DNA of 64,000 nt from Hermodice carunculata (GCA_964020975.1 OZ026625.1:6911413-6975412), one strand, 5' to 3'. Shown: positions 38,963 to 51,657, numbered from the stretch's first letter. Notes: generated from the letters alone by a model not told the origin. Translations and numbers: made by a program.

Positions 38963-39662
38963 TGTGAGCATAAGACAACCAATAGTACAGAAACACATGA
39001 TCCATATTCATTAATTCAAAACCCAACAATGACGGCAAAGAGATTTCAGACTTGCCAAAGCATCAACATTTCTTTTCCGATACCAATGTGAAGAAACAAA
39101 TTTCACTCCTGACTTGAAACAGGCAGTCACCCATAAAAGGCAACTGGTGGTTTTAAACCGGTCCTCTCAACCTTAGAAATATTCATCATTAACTGCAGAC
39201 ACTAGTTCTTTTTTCCAAAATGTATAGGCCTAACCACCCAAAACACAAATTTTCATTTCTTCTGCCAAAAATAAAAAGAGACCTGTTAGGCCTATCACCT
39301 TTTATTTCTCCCGACTTGTCAGTCAGCTAAGTTTAAAGTAAAAGAGTAAAGTAGGCCTACATCGTTTTTGTGATATTTATGAATCTGGAACATTATAAAC
39401 ACACTCTACCTCCACTATAACTATGAGTCGGAGAACAAAGCCCACAGCACAACATAGCCAATGAAGTAATTTTCAAATAGTACAGAAACACATGATCCAT
39501 ATTCATTAATTCAAAACCCAAGAATGACGGCAAAGAGATTTCAGACTTGCCAAAGCATCAACATTTCTTTTCCAATACCAATGTGAAGAAACAAATTTCA
39601 CTCCTGACTTGAGACAAGAACTATTTAGTGACTTAATAGTTCTTGGTTGTCTTATGCTCACA
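38963..39662. mobile_element. 700-bp non-autonomous TIR element with internal direct repeat
   Basis: Perfect 19-bp terminal inverted repeats: TGTGAGCATAAGACAACCA at 38963-38981 and its reverse complement at 39644-39662. Inside, about 138 bp is directly duplicated with few differences (about 38986-39123 and 39479-39616; both start AGTACAGAAACACATGATCC). I saw no clear target duplication and no coding capacity. Superfamily unknown. Confidence 0.6.
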
Positions 39663-39776
39663 CTGACCCACGTGCCATACTTAATGCCTTAATTGTATTA
39701 AAAGTGTGATATAAATTGAGTGGATCAGTTGCCAATAACAATAATATATTGCAGTGCTATTTGTATCTTTGTGCAG

Positions 39777-40278
39777 ATCAGAATCACTGGGACAAGTTTT
39801 CCTTTTTGCTACTGCCTGGCTTCATTCTACCTTGAAACAATGGCCAAATTCTCAGCCCAGGCATGAACTAGTTTTGGCATATGATAACATGTGTCAGTTG
39901 AGTAAAATGCGTGCTGCCAGGCAGAAACTACCTTCCAGCGTGGGGGAAACTATGACTACGATGTGGCAAAATATCACCAAAGTCATCGATAGTCTCCATA
40001 TAAGTAATCACAAAGATCCCGACTGCCATGAACATCTCCATCCCAGCAAAATTGGTGAGATCCATCCCTCCATCAAAGAAACCAAGAACACACAGGCAGC
40101 TGAGCAAACTTTTGTATGGTTAGGGCGGTACAAGAGGATAGTGAGTTCCATGACAAAGACTCACTACTTGTTTTATTTACACAGACTGATTAAGAGGAGA
40201 AACACATATACAGCAGCCTGTTATGCCCATGGAAGGAAGCCTGTCCTACCAGGTGTCAGAAATGCATACAGCCAGTGA
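39777..40278 (+). pseudogene. KDZ (Kyakuja-Dileera-Zisupton) transposase, last exon
   Basis: A pyrimidine-rich tract and TTGTGCAG acceptor open a frame running to a natural stop at 40276-40278, after VRNAYSQ. Features of the KDZ family catalytic region are ATAWLHSTLKQWP, LAYDNMCQLSKM, MWQNITKVIDSLHISNHKD, a Cys-rich linker, NTQAAEQTFVWLGRYK (the conserved Glu) and FYLHRLIKRRNTYTAACYAH. The exon is open throughout. The large N-terminal part (SWIM-like and metal-binding regions, first catalytic Asp) was not found upstream, so this is either a 5'-truncated transposon relic or the 3' end of a gene starting elsewhere. Confidence 0.75.
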
Positions 40279-40868
40279 AATAGCACCATAGTATGTAACC
40301 ATGTAGTGGACATGATATAGTGGTATTCGCTATACATGCAATTTAAGTCCCCTGCCATGAGAAACCACCTGCCTTGTGGGACCATATTCCAGTGAAGACT
40401 GAAGTTAGTCATCTTTATACTGTTATCCGCAATTTAAGACCGCCTGCTGTATGTGACCACTTTTGCCTGGTGAAATGTGTAGTCTTAATTGGCAGCTACT
40501 AATGTACACTCTTTTTTTTCTACCTAATTCTTTGTGTGAAAAACAAAATGCTTGATGCACACAAACATAAACAGAGACAGTGTGTTCGTTTTTAAAGTGC
40601 AAGTATCAAAGTTACTTGGTGAGATTGATAGGTGTTATTAACAAGATAAACTTTGTTTTCACTGTCATCTAGGACCAGTGGCTGGCTGAGGGAGAAGTGT
40701 TGATTGCAGTAGTTCATTAATTATTCCTTGACATCACATTGTCTGTACCCCCAGCAGATTAGGGCTGAAGAGGCAAGGGCTAAGTCAGAGGTGTCAGGAG
40801 ATTAGTGAAAACATAGACAATGTATGTGCACACCTGTACATGTAGGTCAACTGACCTCTTTTCTTTAC

Positions 40869-40957
40869 CTGCTGTTCATTGAGTGGCTAGCTGGGATCCT
40901 GTTGTTCATTTATTGGCTAACTGGGATCTTGTTGTTCATTCATTGGCTAACTGGGAT
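40869..40957. repeat. 30-bp tandem repeat, three units
   Basis: Three copies of a unit like TTGTTCATTCATTGGCTAAC plus TGGGATC, with a few substitutions. Confidence 0.7.
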
Positions 40958-41041
40958 GAATGACATATTTTGTGCCCCAGGCTAAAGATGCAGTGGCCAA
41001 CTGCTCTTGCTTATTCAGTGACTAATCCTTCATGGTGAAGA

Positions 41042-44000
41042 CTACACTGGGAGTATGGATGAAGAGGGATTTCGCCATTATCACGGAATTTTTCAAATAA
41101 AGAGTAAAGGCAACTGGCAAAAAGCCACAAACTTTGATATAGTGATCAAGCGCCAAGTTGGGGTTGGTGGAAGAGATGACCAGGAAGGTATCCATGTACA
41201 AGGTACTCATCCCATGATGCCTGGACAACTGTTGTGAGTACTTGCATACATTCCCTAACTAGCATCACTGACACTCTTTGCAGTGCCTGTTTGTAGTATC
41301 ATTTTCCAACCTTTGAATGACTTTGGCAAGTGATGTAAGGCTTTATTAAGGGCCAGTCAAAAATTGGCAACAGGCCCACCTAACCAATTACCAGCAAAAG
41401 GTTCCATTTGTTTTGGTTTCACTGTTATAATCTCTGTGTAATGATGGCCAAAGAAGAAAAAAATCGATAGATACATAGGCAGAAGAGAAGACAGGAGGAG
41501 AAATGGATGGTAGGGAAGTTTTAGATACCAGAGGGTCAAGACAAAGTTATTAGAATTGGAGAGGATGAGGAGTATGAATATTTAGGGGTAAACATTAAGG
41601 TCACAGGACAGGGAATGTTTAAGTGCCATGTTGAGAAAATCAGACAGAAGATGAATAGAGCGAAAGGTATGATAAATGTCATGGCAGGGAACAGCTTCAA
41701 TTGATCATTCACAGGAAGGGTGCTGTGGGAACAGTGTAGCCATACATGGGATGTTGTATGGGTTAGATGTAATAGCCATTAGTGAAATGGATATTGAATG
41801 GCTGGAGAAGGCACAGAGGGAGATGGGGAAATGGGTGCTTGGGGCACCACCGTGTGTAGCAACAGAGGCCGTGTTGGGAGAGTTGGGATGGTTACCAATA
41901 AGAGATAGAATAGCGAAGGCTAGGTTAGGCTATTAGGTATATTTGCAGCAAGTGAATGAAGAAAGATGGTGTGGGAAGGTGTACATGGAGGCTGTTAGTG
42001 AAAAGACAAAATGGGTTCAAGAAATAAAAAAGCTGTGATTTGTTCTTATTTTGAAACTTTACAAGTTGTCAACAACTATGATAGCATTTATTCATTGTCA
42101 TCTTATGGTTGTTGTTGAACTGATATACTTGTACATATAACTTCCAGGTGAATTTAATGTAAACAAATTAAGTAATGTCCCAAACAAAATTAACAAGAAC
42201 AAGTCAGGAAAAAAATCCTCTGACAAATTAATGGGATTGAAGGTTTACCACAGTTACCGTTTAAACAAATCATATATCTTTTAAAGTACAAAATTTTTTA
42301 GCCAGGCATCATTCAAACCATGTCAGTAACATCTGTAGATGTACATATACATTTATATACTGCTTTTTGGCATGTGTGTTCTTGTTTCCCGAAAAAGAAG
42401 GCTGTTGGGGCTGTTGAAACAAAATTCTTTACCAAAAAAATACAATTTGCATCTAATCTTTCAGAATCAATTGATCTGCTACATTACACCTACCCAGAAG
42501 AAATGATTGTTTGACTTATATATGCTTTCAATGTCCAAAACAAAATGTTAACACAAGGGGTGATGTCCAAAACACATTTGTCAGTGTTCCTACTTTTGTA
42601 CTGGACCCTTCTTTCAAACTTGCCATGGTATGATTGGATTAAGATGTTCAACATTTATTTTTCTTTTTTTTTTCCAGTGAAAGTTCTATTCTATGCATTC
42701 AGTTTGCTCATACATAACATAGTCTCCTGCTCTGAAATTATCTTTTTAATTACCTTCAGTACCTAGGAAGATCGAAATTAAGGGAAATTTTAAAAAGAAA
42801 ATCAGTGTGAAATTTTGGCATGTTTGTAGTCTACCAATGGCTGAGAATGACGCATACACTGGGTATAAGACTTTTGTGTCATATGACACCAGTAGATGCA
42901 AAGTTAATGAGACCCTCATACAGTATCTGTGTACTGACCACCACACATACATAGGTGTCAATTTGTTTCTGACACCTGTGGGGTTAATTACCAGAGTAGT
43001 TTGTAAAACCTTAAACTGAGTACATTTTGGCAGCATGTGCTCATGATGCCACAGCATATGGCTGTTTGGGATACAACCATGCACTCAAGTGTGGTAAAAT
43101 GCCATTGTGTCAGTTATGGCAGACACTTCACTGATAAGGCAATCTTTACTGCCCAAAAATAATCTTAACCTGTTGTCATATGTTTAACATTGTATTACAG
43201 TAACATTAAAAGTTCAGAGGCCTTTTTCCTTCCATACTTTTACCTGTTTAGAAGAGATATTATTGTTTTTTACCATATAAACCTTGCTCTGTGGCAAATG
43301 CCTATGTTAAAACTATACAATCAAGTAGTCTTACCCCAGCAAAGGGTTTTCTTTATGCATTGGAAGTGAGAAAATCACTGCACTGGGCATAGTGGTCCAC
43401 CTGTGGGTGAACGTCCTGAATTTGCTCAGCACATGAGTAAAGAAGCAGGGAAACTCTGAACATTTAGTCTAGCATAAGACTGAGTAAGGGGGCTTCACCA
43501 TCCCTATTACTTCATCTGTATACAGACAGAATTTAGAGAAAATAGCCCAGATATCTATTTCCATCACCTCTCATAAATTAAGAGATTTATACTAAACTAG
43601 ATATATCTCAAGTTGTTAGTCGACCCAAATAAACAATGATAGTATAATCACTATTCCAGTATGTGATCATATTATACACTATCATTTCAATTTCAGATGT
43701 CCCTGATGTGTATTGGGACTGTACATAACTAAAGAAAATGGCAAGTGGTGTCTGGTATTGGGGTGTCTTATCCTGACACTTGGTAGAGGCCCACAAGGGA
43801 AACATTGGTATTAAGATTGATGTGAATATGGCTACTGGTTTTGGAGAAAGAGTGGAAAAAGTAAATTGTGGACAGACAACAGAATAGGAGTGATGGTAAG
43901 AAAGAATAAAGAAATTTCCAACCAAATATCCCAATTTATTTCAGTCATGGGTACATATCAGAGGATGCATGGACTGGTGGAGTCCCCATGTTCCAGCGGG

Positions 44001-45968
44001 CTCTTAACCAAGGGGTGAAGGGTGTTGGTGGGTACTGCATCCACTTGACCGCAGGTAAATTCATCAACTTCAGGGACTGGTTTTATGCTGAGTATCTAAA
44101 GAAAGCAACGAGAGACATGGGCTACAACAACACAAGGGTGAAAGGTATGCTACCAAGATCAGACATGAGCCTTTTCAGAGAATTCACTGAATTCAGTGAA
44201 TTTTGTTTAAATTTCTTGAAAGAAAGTGTGCTTCTTGTGGTCTGAAAGTTCCAAAATTGGCATTTTCAAAAGGGGGGATCATTGGTTTTTCTTCTTGGTC
44301 AGGCTTGTGTCTGAAAGATTAAGTATTTCATGAAAAGTCTAATGAGTGACAAACTGTTAATAAGAAGTTGAAAAGAAAAATGAATATGCAAATGGTACAA
44401 GGCCAATAATAGGATCGTTAATCAGGACAAAAGCATGTTATGCTCAGCTGGTGTGCTAAAAAAATTGAAAGAATTGATCGAGACCTCAAGTTAAATTAAA
44501 GATACATCATAAAAGGTCCATCATCATTAGGTACTCAGACTAGTTTGGGGGAGGTTTTAACATTTCGGTTGGGAGAATCGGGTATCTGCCATGTGTAAGA
44601 ATATACCTTTTTGTGTTGGAACTGATTTTTACCATAGAATCCCTTGTAAGTGTCCATGGTGCCTAGGAATTAATCAGGCTAAATTGGTTTTGTTGGCCAT
44701 GTTGCAACAGCTTCCAAGTGGCCACCTTTGGGCCTGCCTTAAGGGCAGTTTCTCAAAGCATGTTTCACTGTATTGGGTCTCGCATTGGCGGGGGCTCTCA
44801 ACAGTATAGTCACAGTTATTGAAGTGACATTAATGCTTTCTTTCCTTTCTTTATTTTTTTTCTTTTTCTTTTTTTTTTCTTTTTGCTTTTTCCTCTCACT
44901 CAGGAGCGGCTCATTAAGGCTGGCAGGAATGTAATAAAGTATTCCTTTTAAATGAAGAAGTCCATATGGACAGGAACGGCAACATCATCCCTCCTGAAGA
45001 CAGAGCATACTATGCTCCATCGTACTTGTTACGGGACTTGCCTGTTCCAGAGTGCAAGTGGAGTACACCAGTCGGGGTTCGAGTGGTACACCAGTATTAT
45101 TCCTTGCTGAAGGACCAAGTGCCTGAGACCACCTACCTGACAGCAGTACTCTTGGGAGGTAGGTAGTTATGAAAGCTTTGAAATGTAACACCCCATAAAT
45201 ATTATAACAAATTATCAATTTGACGGCAATGGTCCAAAAATATCAAGCAGCAGTGAAACTTCCATATTAAGATCAAATTTGCTAAAAAAACATATTTTTG
45301 TAGAAAATGTACCTTTTCTCAATTTTTAAGCAAAATGTCACTATAACAATATATCTAGGATTGTTGATAGGTACATTTTAAAAAAATTAAGCATGAAAGA
45401 AGGGGTCCTGAAAGCTAGCTAATTTCACAATATTAGGTCAAGTAACTACTTGTACTTTTGAATTTTTGAGTAGTAAGTAGATTCAATTCAAAATTATTTT
45501 TTTCACGTTCAATCACTTTTGATTTTGTTGATGGGTACAATTCATTGATATGTGCCCTATGACATGTCTTAGCTGAGCTACCAAATCAATATTGAAGTGA
45601 TGTGGTTGGTGCATTACAATCATGTTTACAACAGTGTTATCCTCTATAGATTGGGCTGTACAGATGGATACAAAATTACTTAGTTGCCTCTTATTTTGCT
45701 TTCACGGGCAAAGCAATGATGGCAGTGAATTACAACCATGTGTTGGCAGTCTTTAACCACTTGCCAATTCCAGTTCTTCTTGGGCCGCTAAATACGGGCA
45801 AGACACTGCTGGCAAAGTTCATGGCAGCACTAATTGGTGGAGGCCATGTGGAGGCCATCTACCATGACATGACAGAAACAAAACTAAACCGGTTGCAGGG
45901 GAGAACCTTGTTCTTTGTCTTAAATGACCCCCTAGCGGCAGGTGTTTTTTAAGCACCTGGTAACAAAG
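41042..45968 (+). CDS. unrecognised P-loop NTPase-like protein, four exons
   Basis: I do not recognise the family. The exons join in phase. Exon a ends at 41233 (TT|GTGAGT) and reads SMDEEGFRHYHGIFQIKSKG and WQKATNFDIVIKRQVG; its start is uncertain. Exon b, 43945-44144, reads HGYISEDAWTGGVPMF and AEYLKKATRDMGYNNTRVKG. Exon c, 44919-45158, reads WQECNKVFLLNEEVHMDRNG and IIPPEDRAYYAPSYLL. Exon d, 45714-45968, reads NHLPIPVLLGPLNTGKTLLA and GRTLFFVLNDPLA. GPLNTGKT is a perfect Walker A (45782) and LFFVLNDP sits where a Walker B or sensor strand would follow. The frame closes at 45950 in a T-run just before a good donor (AAAG|GTAAGT), so one extra T or a real end are both possible. A LINE fragment lies in the first intron. 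Overall layout loosely recalls primase-helicase-like (DUF927-type) proteins; that is a guess. Confidence 0.55.
41500..42030 (+). mobile_element. LINE reverse-transcriptase 3' fragment
   Basis: Pieces in neighbouring frames read VIRIGEDEEYEYLGVNIKV, RQKMNRAKGMINVMAG, then LYGLDVIAISEMDIEWLEKA, WVLGAPPCVATEAVLGELGW and RDRIAKARLG. The YLGV motif and the C-terminal ILYG...LGAP...LGELGW...R...AK pattern are those of non-LTR retrotransposon polyproteins. It is 5' truncated and frameshifted between the two blocks (near 41690-41730), with a stop after RLGY. Same orientation as the surrounding P-loop gene, in its first intron. Confidence 0.7.
42031..43944. other. rest of P-loop gene intron 1; no further feature certain
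   Basis: A 70-codon open frame (42807-43019) follows an AG in phase with exon a and could be an extra exon, but it matches nothing I know and ends at a stop without a donor. Confidence 0.35.
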
Positions 45969-46648
45969 GTAAGTGCTAGTAGGCACCTTAACAGAGTGGG
46001 TACTTTTGGCAATGAAAAAGTTCACACATACCATATCACCGAACATAAAAGGGCATAACCGTATTAAAACCAAAAGTTCTTGTGCTTCCCAACAGATTAT
46101 AAGGGCACGCCCTTTTATGTTTGGCGATACGTTAAGAACTCGGCTTTGTTCATTTTCAGGCCAGGTCATTTCACTGATGCTTTTTTCCATAGCTGTGCAA
46201 TTAGGTACAAAGGGGAGAAAATACTTTTTTGTAGAAAATGTATGGATCCTATCAAGTAGTACCTGACATTGAAGATCACCCTTTCTGCTAGCCAAATATG
46301 GTCACCCACAGCACGTGGTCTTGAATTGCGGGGAAATGTACAAAGAATATATAGAATTCAGTGTCCACAGAAAGGTGCTCTCTCAAGCCAGTGGACTTAA
46401 CTTGCAGGTACTACTGCATACTGCCCCTTATTTGTTTTTAAGGGAAAGTTGGGGGAGCCCTTTTTTTAGTGGAAGATATATGTTACAGTGAAATGTTCAG
46501 AAGTTACATTATTTTCAACCATTTATTGATAAAACAAATACAATGCTCCCCCTTTATAACACCCGTCGTTTCAAGGTGGTTCCTGATATAACATGATGTG
46601 TAACATGGCTCCCACCAAAATAGTTTTCCCATTAAGGAGGTAGTCAGT

Positions 46649-47099
46649 CGGGCATTTTCAGTGGGGGAAGCAGTTCAAGTGCTGGGTTTCCTGTATTTGG
46701 TGGTTCTAACCCTACAACAGCCACTCCGTTTGGATCAAATCCAAGTACAGGACAGAATTCTCTTGGCACACCACAAGGAACCAGTACATTTGGTGCAGCG
46801 TCAGCTTCTACCTTTGGAGGACAAACGGCTGCCTCCAAATCAGCATTTGCTTTACCTCAGTCTGGTATTTTTGGTTCTAGTGCCAGCCAAAATGTAGGGG
46901 CACAATCCCTAGGAACCAATCCAGTAGCAGGTTCACAGCCAGGGGGTGCCTCAGCTGCCAGCATCACTGTTAATTTGACCTACACCCCACTAGATAAACT
47001 GACTGCAATGGAAAAGGAACAATTTGAGGCACCGGAATTTATATAAGGAAAAATCCCTTTGAGGCCCCCTCCAAGGGAGTTAGTGTGACCTGGCGATGT
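46649..47099 (+). pseudogene. NUP42: NUP42 last-exon copy, truncated
   Basis: Opens in mid-exon as [16 protein letters not shown] and stays open through [34 protein letters not shown] and [23 protein letters not shown] at 47044 then replaces the Leu of the FTLGKIP motif, and the remainder ([13 protein letters not shown]) follows in the same frame. It keeps both bases missing from the parent exon at about 24625-24645. It has no upstream exons or promoter, so it is a segmental-duplication pseudogene. Confidence 0.85.
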
Positions 47100-47735
47100 A
47101 ATAGTGTATTGTTTTTGAGAATGAGCACTTTCTGGTGCAGGGAGAACATGCAACATTGTTTCAAAGGTCTTTACATATTTTGTGGAGGTATACTTTCAGA
47201 GACTTAACATTTGAACTTATCTACCACAGTGCAGGACTTCTTTGTAAATATTTTTGCCAATGTGATTTTAATTACTTTTATACAAATTAATGAAAGACCA
47301 AGCAAGACCAGCAATTAGATATTCAAACAGTCAGAAAGAAGTCAGACTGATTTCACAATATTCATCAAGTGGCAGTTGGAACCACCAAGGAGTGGTGCTT
47401 GGGGGTAACATTGTCGACATTGAGCATTATAAACGGTACAAGCTGCAGTGTGTGTTATGACTTTTAAAAAAAAATGATGAAATCAAATTTGTTATATTTT
47501 GGTCAAACGCCTTCCTAGGCACAGATTTATAGTCTATTCTTTAAAATATTACAGAATATTTATTCAATTTACTGGTTGCTAAACTGTATATGACACTGTA
47601 CTATGACATTCAGTTTATATATTGCAAAGCCTTTTCAGGTGCATACTCTCCAACTATGCTCCCATGAAAATCAATTGGCCATTACGAGCTTCACCACATA
47701 AAATTGTAAGGATTGAAATAAATTCAAGCAAAAAA

Positions 47736-47738
<3 letters not shown>

Positions 47739-47821
<83 letters not shown>
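47739..47821. repeat. (ATT)n microsatellite
   Basis: About 28 uninterrupted ATT units within copy B. Confidence 0.95.
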
Positions 47822-47822
<1 letters not shown>

Positions 47823-48186
47823 AATGACTCAACATACCAATTCCTGGATAAACGAACAATGTATTGAGGAGTGCTCTAATCCCAATGTATAGACGCATCT
47901 GTCAAAACGAATACTTGCCACATGTATAATTATGTTTCCACAAAGTACTGGCCACACAGACATCATCTCACAGATTTTTCTATGGCCATGTTTCTTTTAA
48001 AGTTGCAGAATTATCCAAGTTGAAGTCTTGATATTGAAACCCGTTATGACATGGGGTTTTGTTCACATAACCAGGTCTTCCTTGACTCCAGTGTAAACAG
48101 TGGAAAGAAATTAACATTGGAAGATGTAATTTTAGCCACAGTGGGACCACTGACACACTGTAAGCATCTTAAAATTTGGTTCTGCT

Positions 48187-48188
<2 letters not shown>

Positions 48189-48254
<66 letters not shown>

Positions 48255-48265
48255 TATATATATAC

Positions 48266-48328
<63 letters not shown>
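48189..48328. repeat. (TA)n tract
   Basis: TA repeat with scattered AAATA/CATA substitutions; it runs into a CAGTGAAACCTCTC Tigger-like MITE end (48329-48410) shared with copy A. Confidence 0.9.
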
Positions 48329-48329
<1 letters not shown>

Positions 48330-49215
48330 TGAAACCTCTCACTACCGAACTACCTGGACTGAGTCAAAGTGTTGGGTAGTGAGAGGTGCTCATTAGTCGG
48401 AGGTTGCGGTGTTCAGCTATTGACATATTATACATGTGTATAGCTATTACAGCAAAACTATCCATCCTTCACACAAATGACACTTCATGCACAAGATGTA
48501 TGCTAATAACGCAAATTACATCTGTGCTGTCCCACTTCTTGCTACCAAAGCATCAAGTTCAATCACAACTAGTTTCACTCAAACATGTCAACTTATGAAA
48601 ACAATATGTAACTCTTGCGAAGATCACATACACTCAAGAGCAAGGTGGAATATCATGCCAATATGCTACGAAAACAATTATAGTTTGCACTGTATTTGGA
48701 GACAATTCCAGCATTCAGGGTTCTAAGTTGCCTGCTTAGCTTACTCAATGGGCTGTTGGTTTTGATGGCTGATTGGTCAGCAGAGATACCAAGCAAAGCA
48801 AGTTCTGAGCTAAGGCATTTCTTCACAGAAGATTAGACAATAATCGTGATAAATTATACCAAAGAAGGTGTGATCTGCTAACCACCGAGACAGGGAGGGA
48901 AGCAGAGCATAACAAAGGCTGTCTTATCAGCCTTCCTGTGTTGGCCCAGCGTATCCTTAGTGACAAACAACCAGCAACTGACCCTGGGCCTGGTTATGGC
49001 TCACAGGGAAAGCACATGTAGTGGTAGTGGGAGGTTCATTTTTGGCTTTGGGACTGAAACAAAGGTGTTCGGTGTTCTGAAGGGAGAGGGGTTCCATAGT
49101 GAGAGGTTATGAACATCCAGGTGCCTATTAAATAACATGTAAACATCTGGGACTGAAAAAAAATGTTCAGAAGTTAGATGTGTTCACTAGTCTCAGATGT
49201 TCCGTAGGTGAGGTT

Positions 49216-49385
<170 letters not shown>

Positions 49386-50058
49386 GCTCCCTTCTACTCC
49401 AACATGTACTTTTTGACTGGGTTTTTTTCCGTATTTTTTTATTTCATTAGGCAAAAAATTGGGACACCTGACTGATCCTCCACGAGCGTCTGGAGTTGTG
49501 TGCTATTTTTTCAATCTCTAAACTATCAATCACCTCTGCAACTTGAACAAAACCCTTTTAAAAGATGGCGATAATGTTTTGTAGATTTATATATAATAAA
49601 TTATTGGCTTTCATTTGACATTACATTTGACATCACAAACTTTATTCTTGCCTCGAATTGTTGAAAGTGATATTTTTCTGTATGAAATTTCCTATTTGAA
49701 CAATTCAATTCTGATAATTTATGCTGTGAAATCCTATCAGAAAATATGCACTTTTTCACATGTATTGATAAGATGGATAAGTACTTTGTGTACATGTCAC
49801 AGTCTGAGGTGTACAAACCTGCCAGATGGAGTTTATGGTGCAAAGAAAACTACTCAGAGTCAGGCTTTTTACGTAACGTAGGTTTAATACAAAGGCCAGT
49901 TGTACGGTGTGGTATATAAAGCTTTGCCTAATCCGTTACAGATCAGCCACTCATGAGACCCATTAAGATCAAAACACATCTGGTGATTTTCTGGCCGGTA
50001 TGATAAACAGGTATTCCAGCTTGCTACCACACTGGCCCAGTCAACTTAAGTACATACA
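49386..50058. other. no gene recognised
   Basis: No supported exon or repeat family in this stretch. Confidence 0.4.
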
Positions 50059-50061
50059 ATG

Positions 50062-50111
50062 TATGTATGTATGTATGTATGTATGTATGTATGTATGTAT
50101 GTATGTATGTA

Positions 50112-50146
<35 letters not shown>

Positions 50147-50168
50147 ATGTATGTATGAATGTATGTAT
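50062..50168. repeat. (TATG)n microsatellite
   Basis: TATG units with a central TGTG stretch; abuts the long-TIR element. Confidence 0.95.
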
Positions 50169-50176
50169 CTATGTAC

Positions 50177-51546
50177 TATGGAACTCCGTTTCTTCTTTTA
50201 TTCAATATTTCATCAGAAGAACAAATAAATTTACTCTTATGAACAAATATTTGATCAGGTGAATAAATATTTATTCAGAAGACTAAACATTTAATCACAT
50301 GATCAACTACAGTTATATGTTCTTCTGATTACATTGATTTGATGAAAAGAACAATCTGATTAATCAGCAGATCAAATACATTTGTTTGGAAGAACAAGTA
50401 AAATGAATTTGATAACATGAACAAATGCATTTGTTCATGACTAAATCGACTTGTTCTTCTGATCAAATAGAATAAGGTATATCCCGATTTATTCACCTAA
50501 ACAAATTTATTTGCTCCCATGATCAAATCTATTTGATCTGCTGAATAAATTAATGTTTCTCCAATACCAGATGATAACTACTCCTTCTTGTATGCCGCTC
50601 ATCACTACTGGTAGTCTGTGTTACTATTTGTTGCGCTGATCAAATACTGGCAGAAGTGATTTGCTCTGAAGTATACATATTTGATCTGCAGAATCAGACA
50701 GGGAGTGTCAATTTAATTAAGTTGGGGGATATTTGTTGAGATGATCAAATTGGTTTGGTCAGAAGAACAATTTGATTTATTCAGATGATCAAATAACATC
50801 TATTTATTCTTCTGACCAAATCGATTTAACCGTCTGAACAAATATATTTGTTCATGTTATCAAATTCGAGTATATATGTATTTGTTCCTCTGATTAAATC
50901 GATTTGATTAGAAGAACAAATCAATTGTATTTGTGCCTTTTTGTCCAGAACCACTTCCTAGTAGTCATTACCGTATTCCGCAGTCCGAACTCTTTACTCT
51001 CCATAAGCTAACCTGTCCCTGTCTAACTTATAAACATAGAAGTACTATTGTCCATATTGCACACGTTCTGCTGTAAAATTTTGACATAGGCTGTATTAGC
51101 CCAAATAATTAAAGGGTCTTCAGCAGGTAACTACTCAACATGTTTCGGAGCCTTTTACCCGTACATGTCTCTCTGAGTAGCGGCTCCTTGTCTAAGCTAA
51201 ATATTCAGCAAAGACAATCCACATAATAATGAATAAATGTGAACGTGGCAATTGAAGAATTTGCTAAATACGTGAAGTTTCGCTTATAAATGCAGAACTT
51301 CGTGTCAAAGAAGAATACCTGTCAAACAAACCATAATTACCAAATTTGCATAGTACAGGTTCAGATAAGAACAATTTGACTTACCCCTGAACCAATATGT
51401 AAAATTTAATCAGAAGATCAAATCAAGTTATTCAGAGGACCAAATACACTGCAATTAATCACATGAACAAATGAATTTTTTCGCCTCAAGAAATCGATTT
51501 GTTCTTCTGGTGAAATACTGAATAAAACAATAAATCGCGTTCCATA
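50177..51546. mobile_element. long-TIR element packed with GATCAAAT/GAACAAAT words
   Basis: The left end (TATGGAACTCCGTTTCTTCT, TTTATTCAATATTTCATCAG, AAGAACAAAT) matches the inverted right end (TATGGAACGCGATTTATTGT, TTTATTCAGTATTTCACCAG, AAGAACAAAT). TIRs are at least 50 bp and are followed inward by three AT-rich blocks (about 50200-50560, 50640-50940, 51360-51530). There GATCAAAT, GAACAAAT and their complements alternate every 15-25 bp, often as facing pairs (ATGAACAAATGCATTTGTTCAT). Spacers at 50570-50640 and 50940-51360 are ordinary sequence. A TA dinucleotide starts and ends the element, suggesting a TA target. No coding capacity; family unknown. Confidence 0.65.
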
Positions 51547-51564
51547 ATATACATATATAGTACA

Positions 51565-51567
<3 letters not shown>

Positions 51568-51653
<86 letters not shown>
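51568..51653. repeat. (TA)n tract
   Basis: Pure TA repeat between the long-TIR element and a piggyBac-like MITE. Confidence 0.9.

Positions 51654-51656
<3 letters not shown>

Positions 51657-51657
<1 letters not shown>

Larger units (their letters stand above)
46635..49205. repeat. inverted segmental duplication, copy B
   Basis: Reverse-complement match of copy A (19764-24872) without the 2.2-kb and 158-bp insertions. It starts inside the NUP42 last exon and runs through its downstream flank, ending where a long TA tract begins (49216). Microsatellites inside differ in type and length from copy A. Confidence 0.85.

Noticed and set aside
46140-46260. Possible fifth exon of the P-loop gene (FTDAFFHSCAIRYKGEK)
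   Set aside because: The acceptor is plausible but the phase does not fit exon d and nothing supports homology.
50062-50168. CRISPR-like or GATA-like array interpretation of short periodic repeats
   Set aside because: Simple microsatellite in a eukaryotic genome with no spacers.
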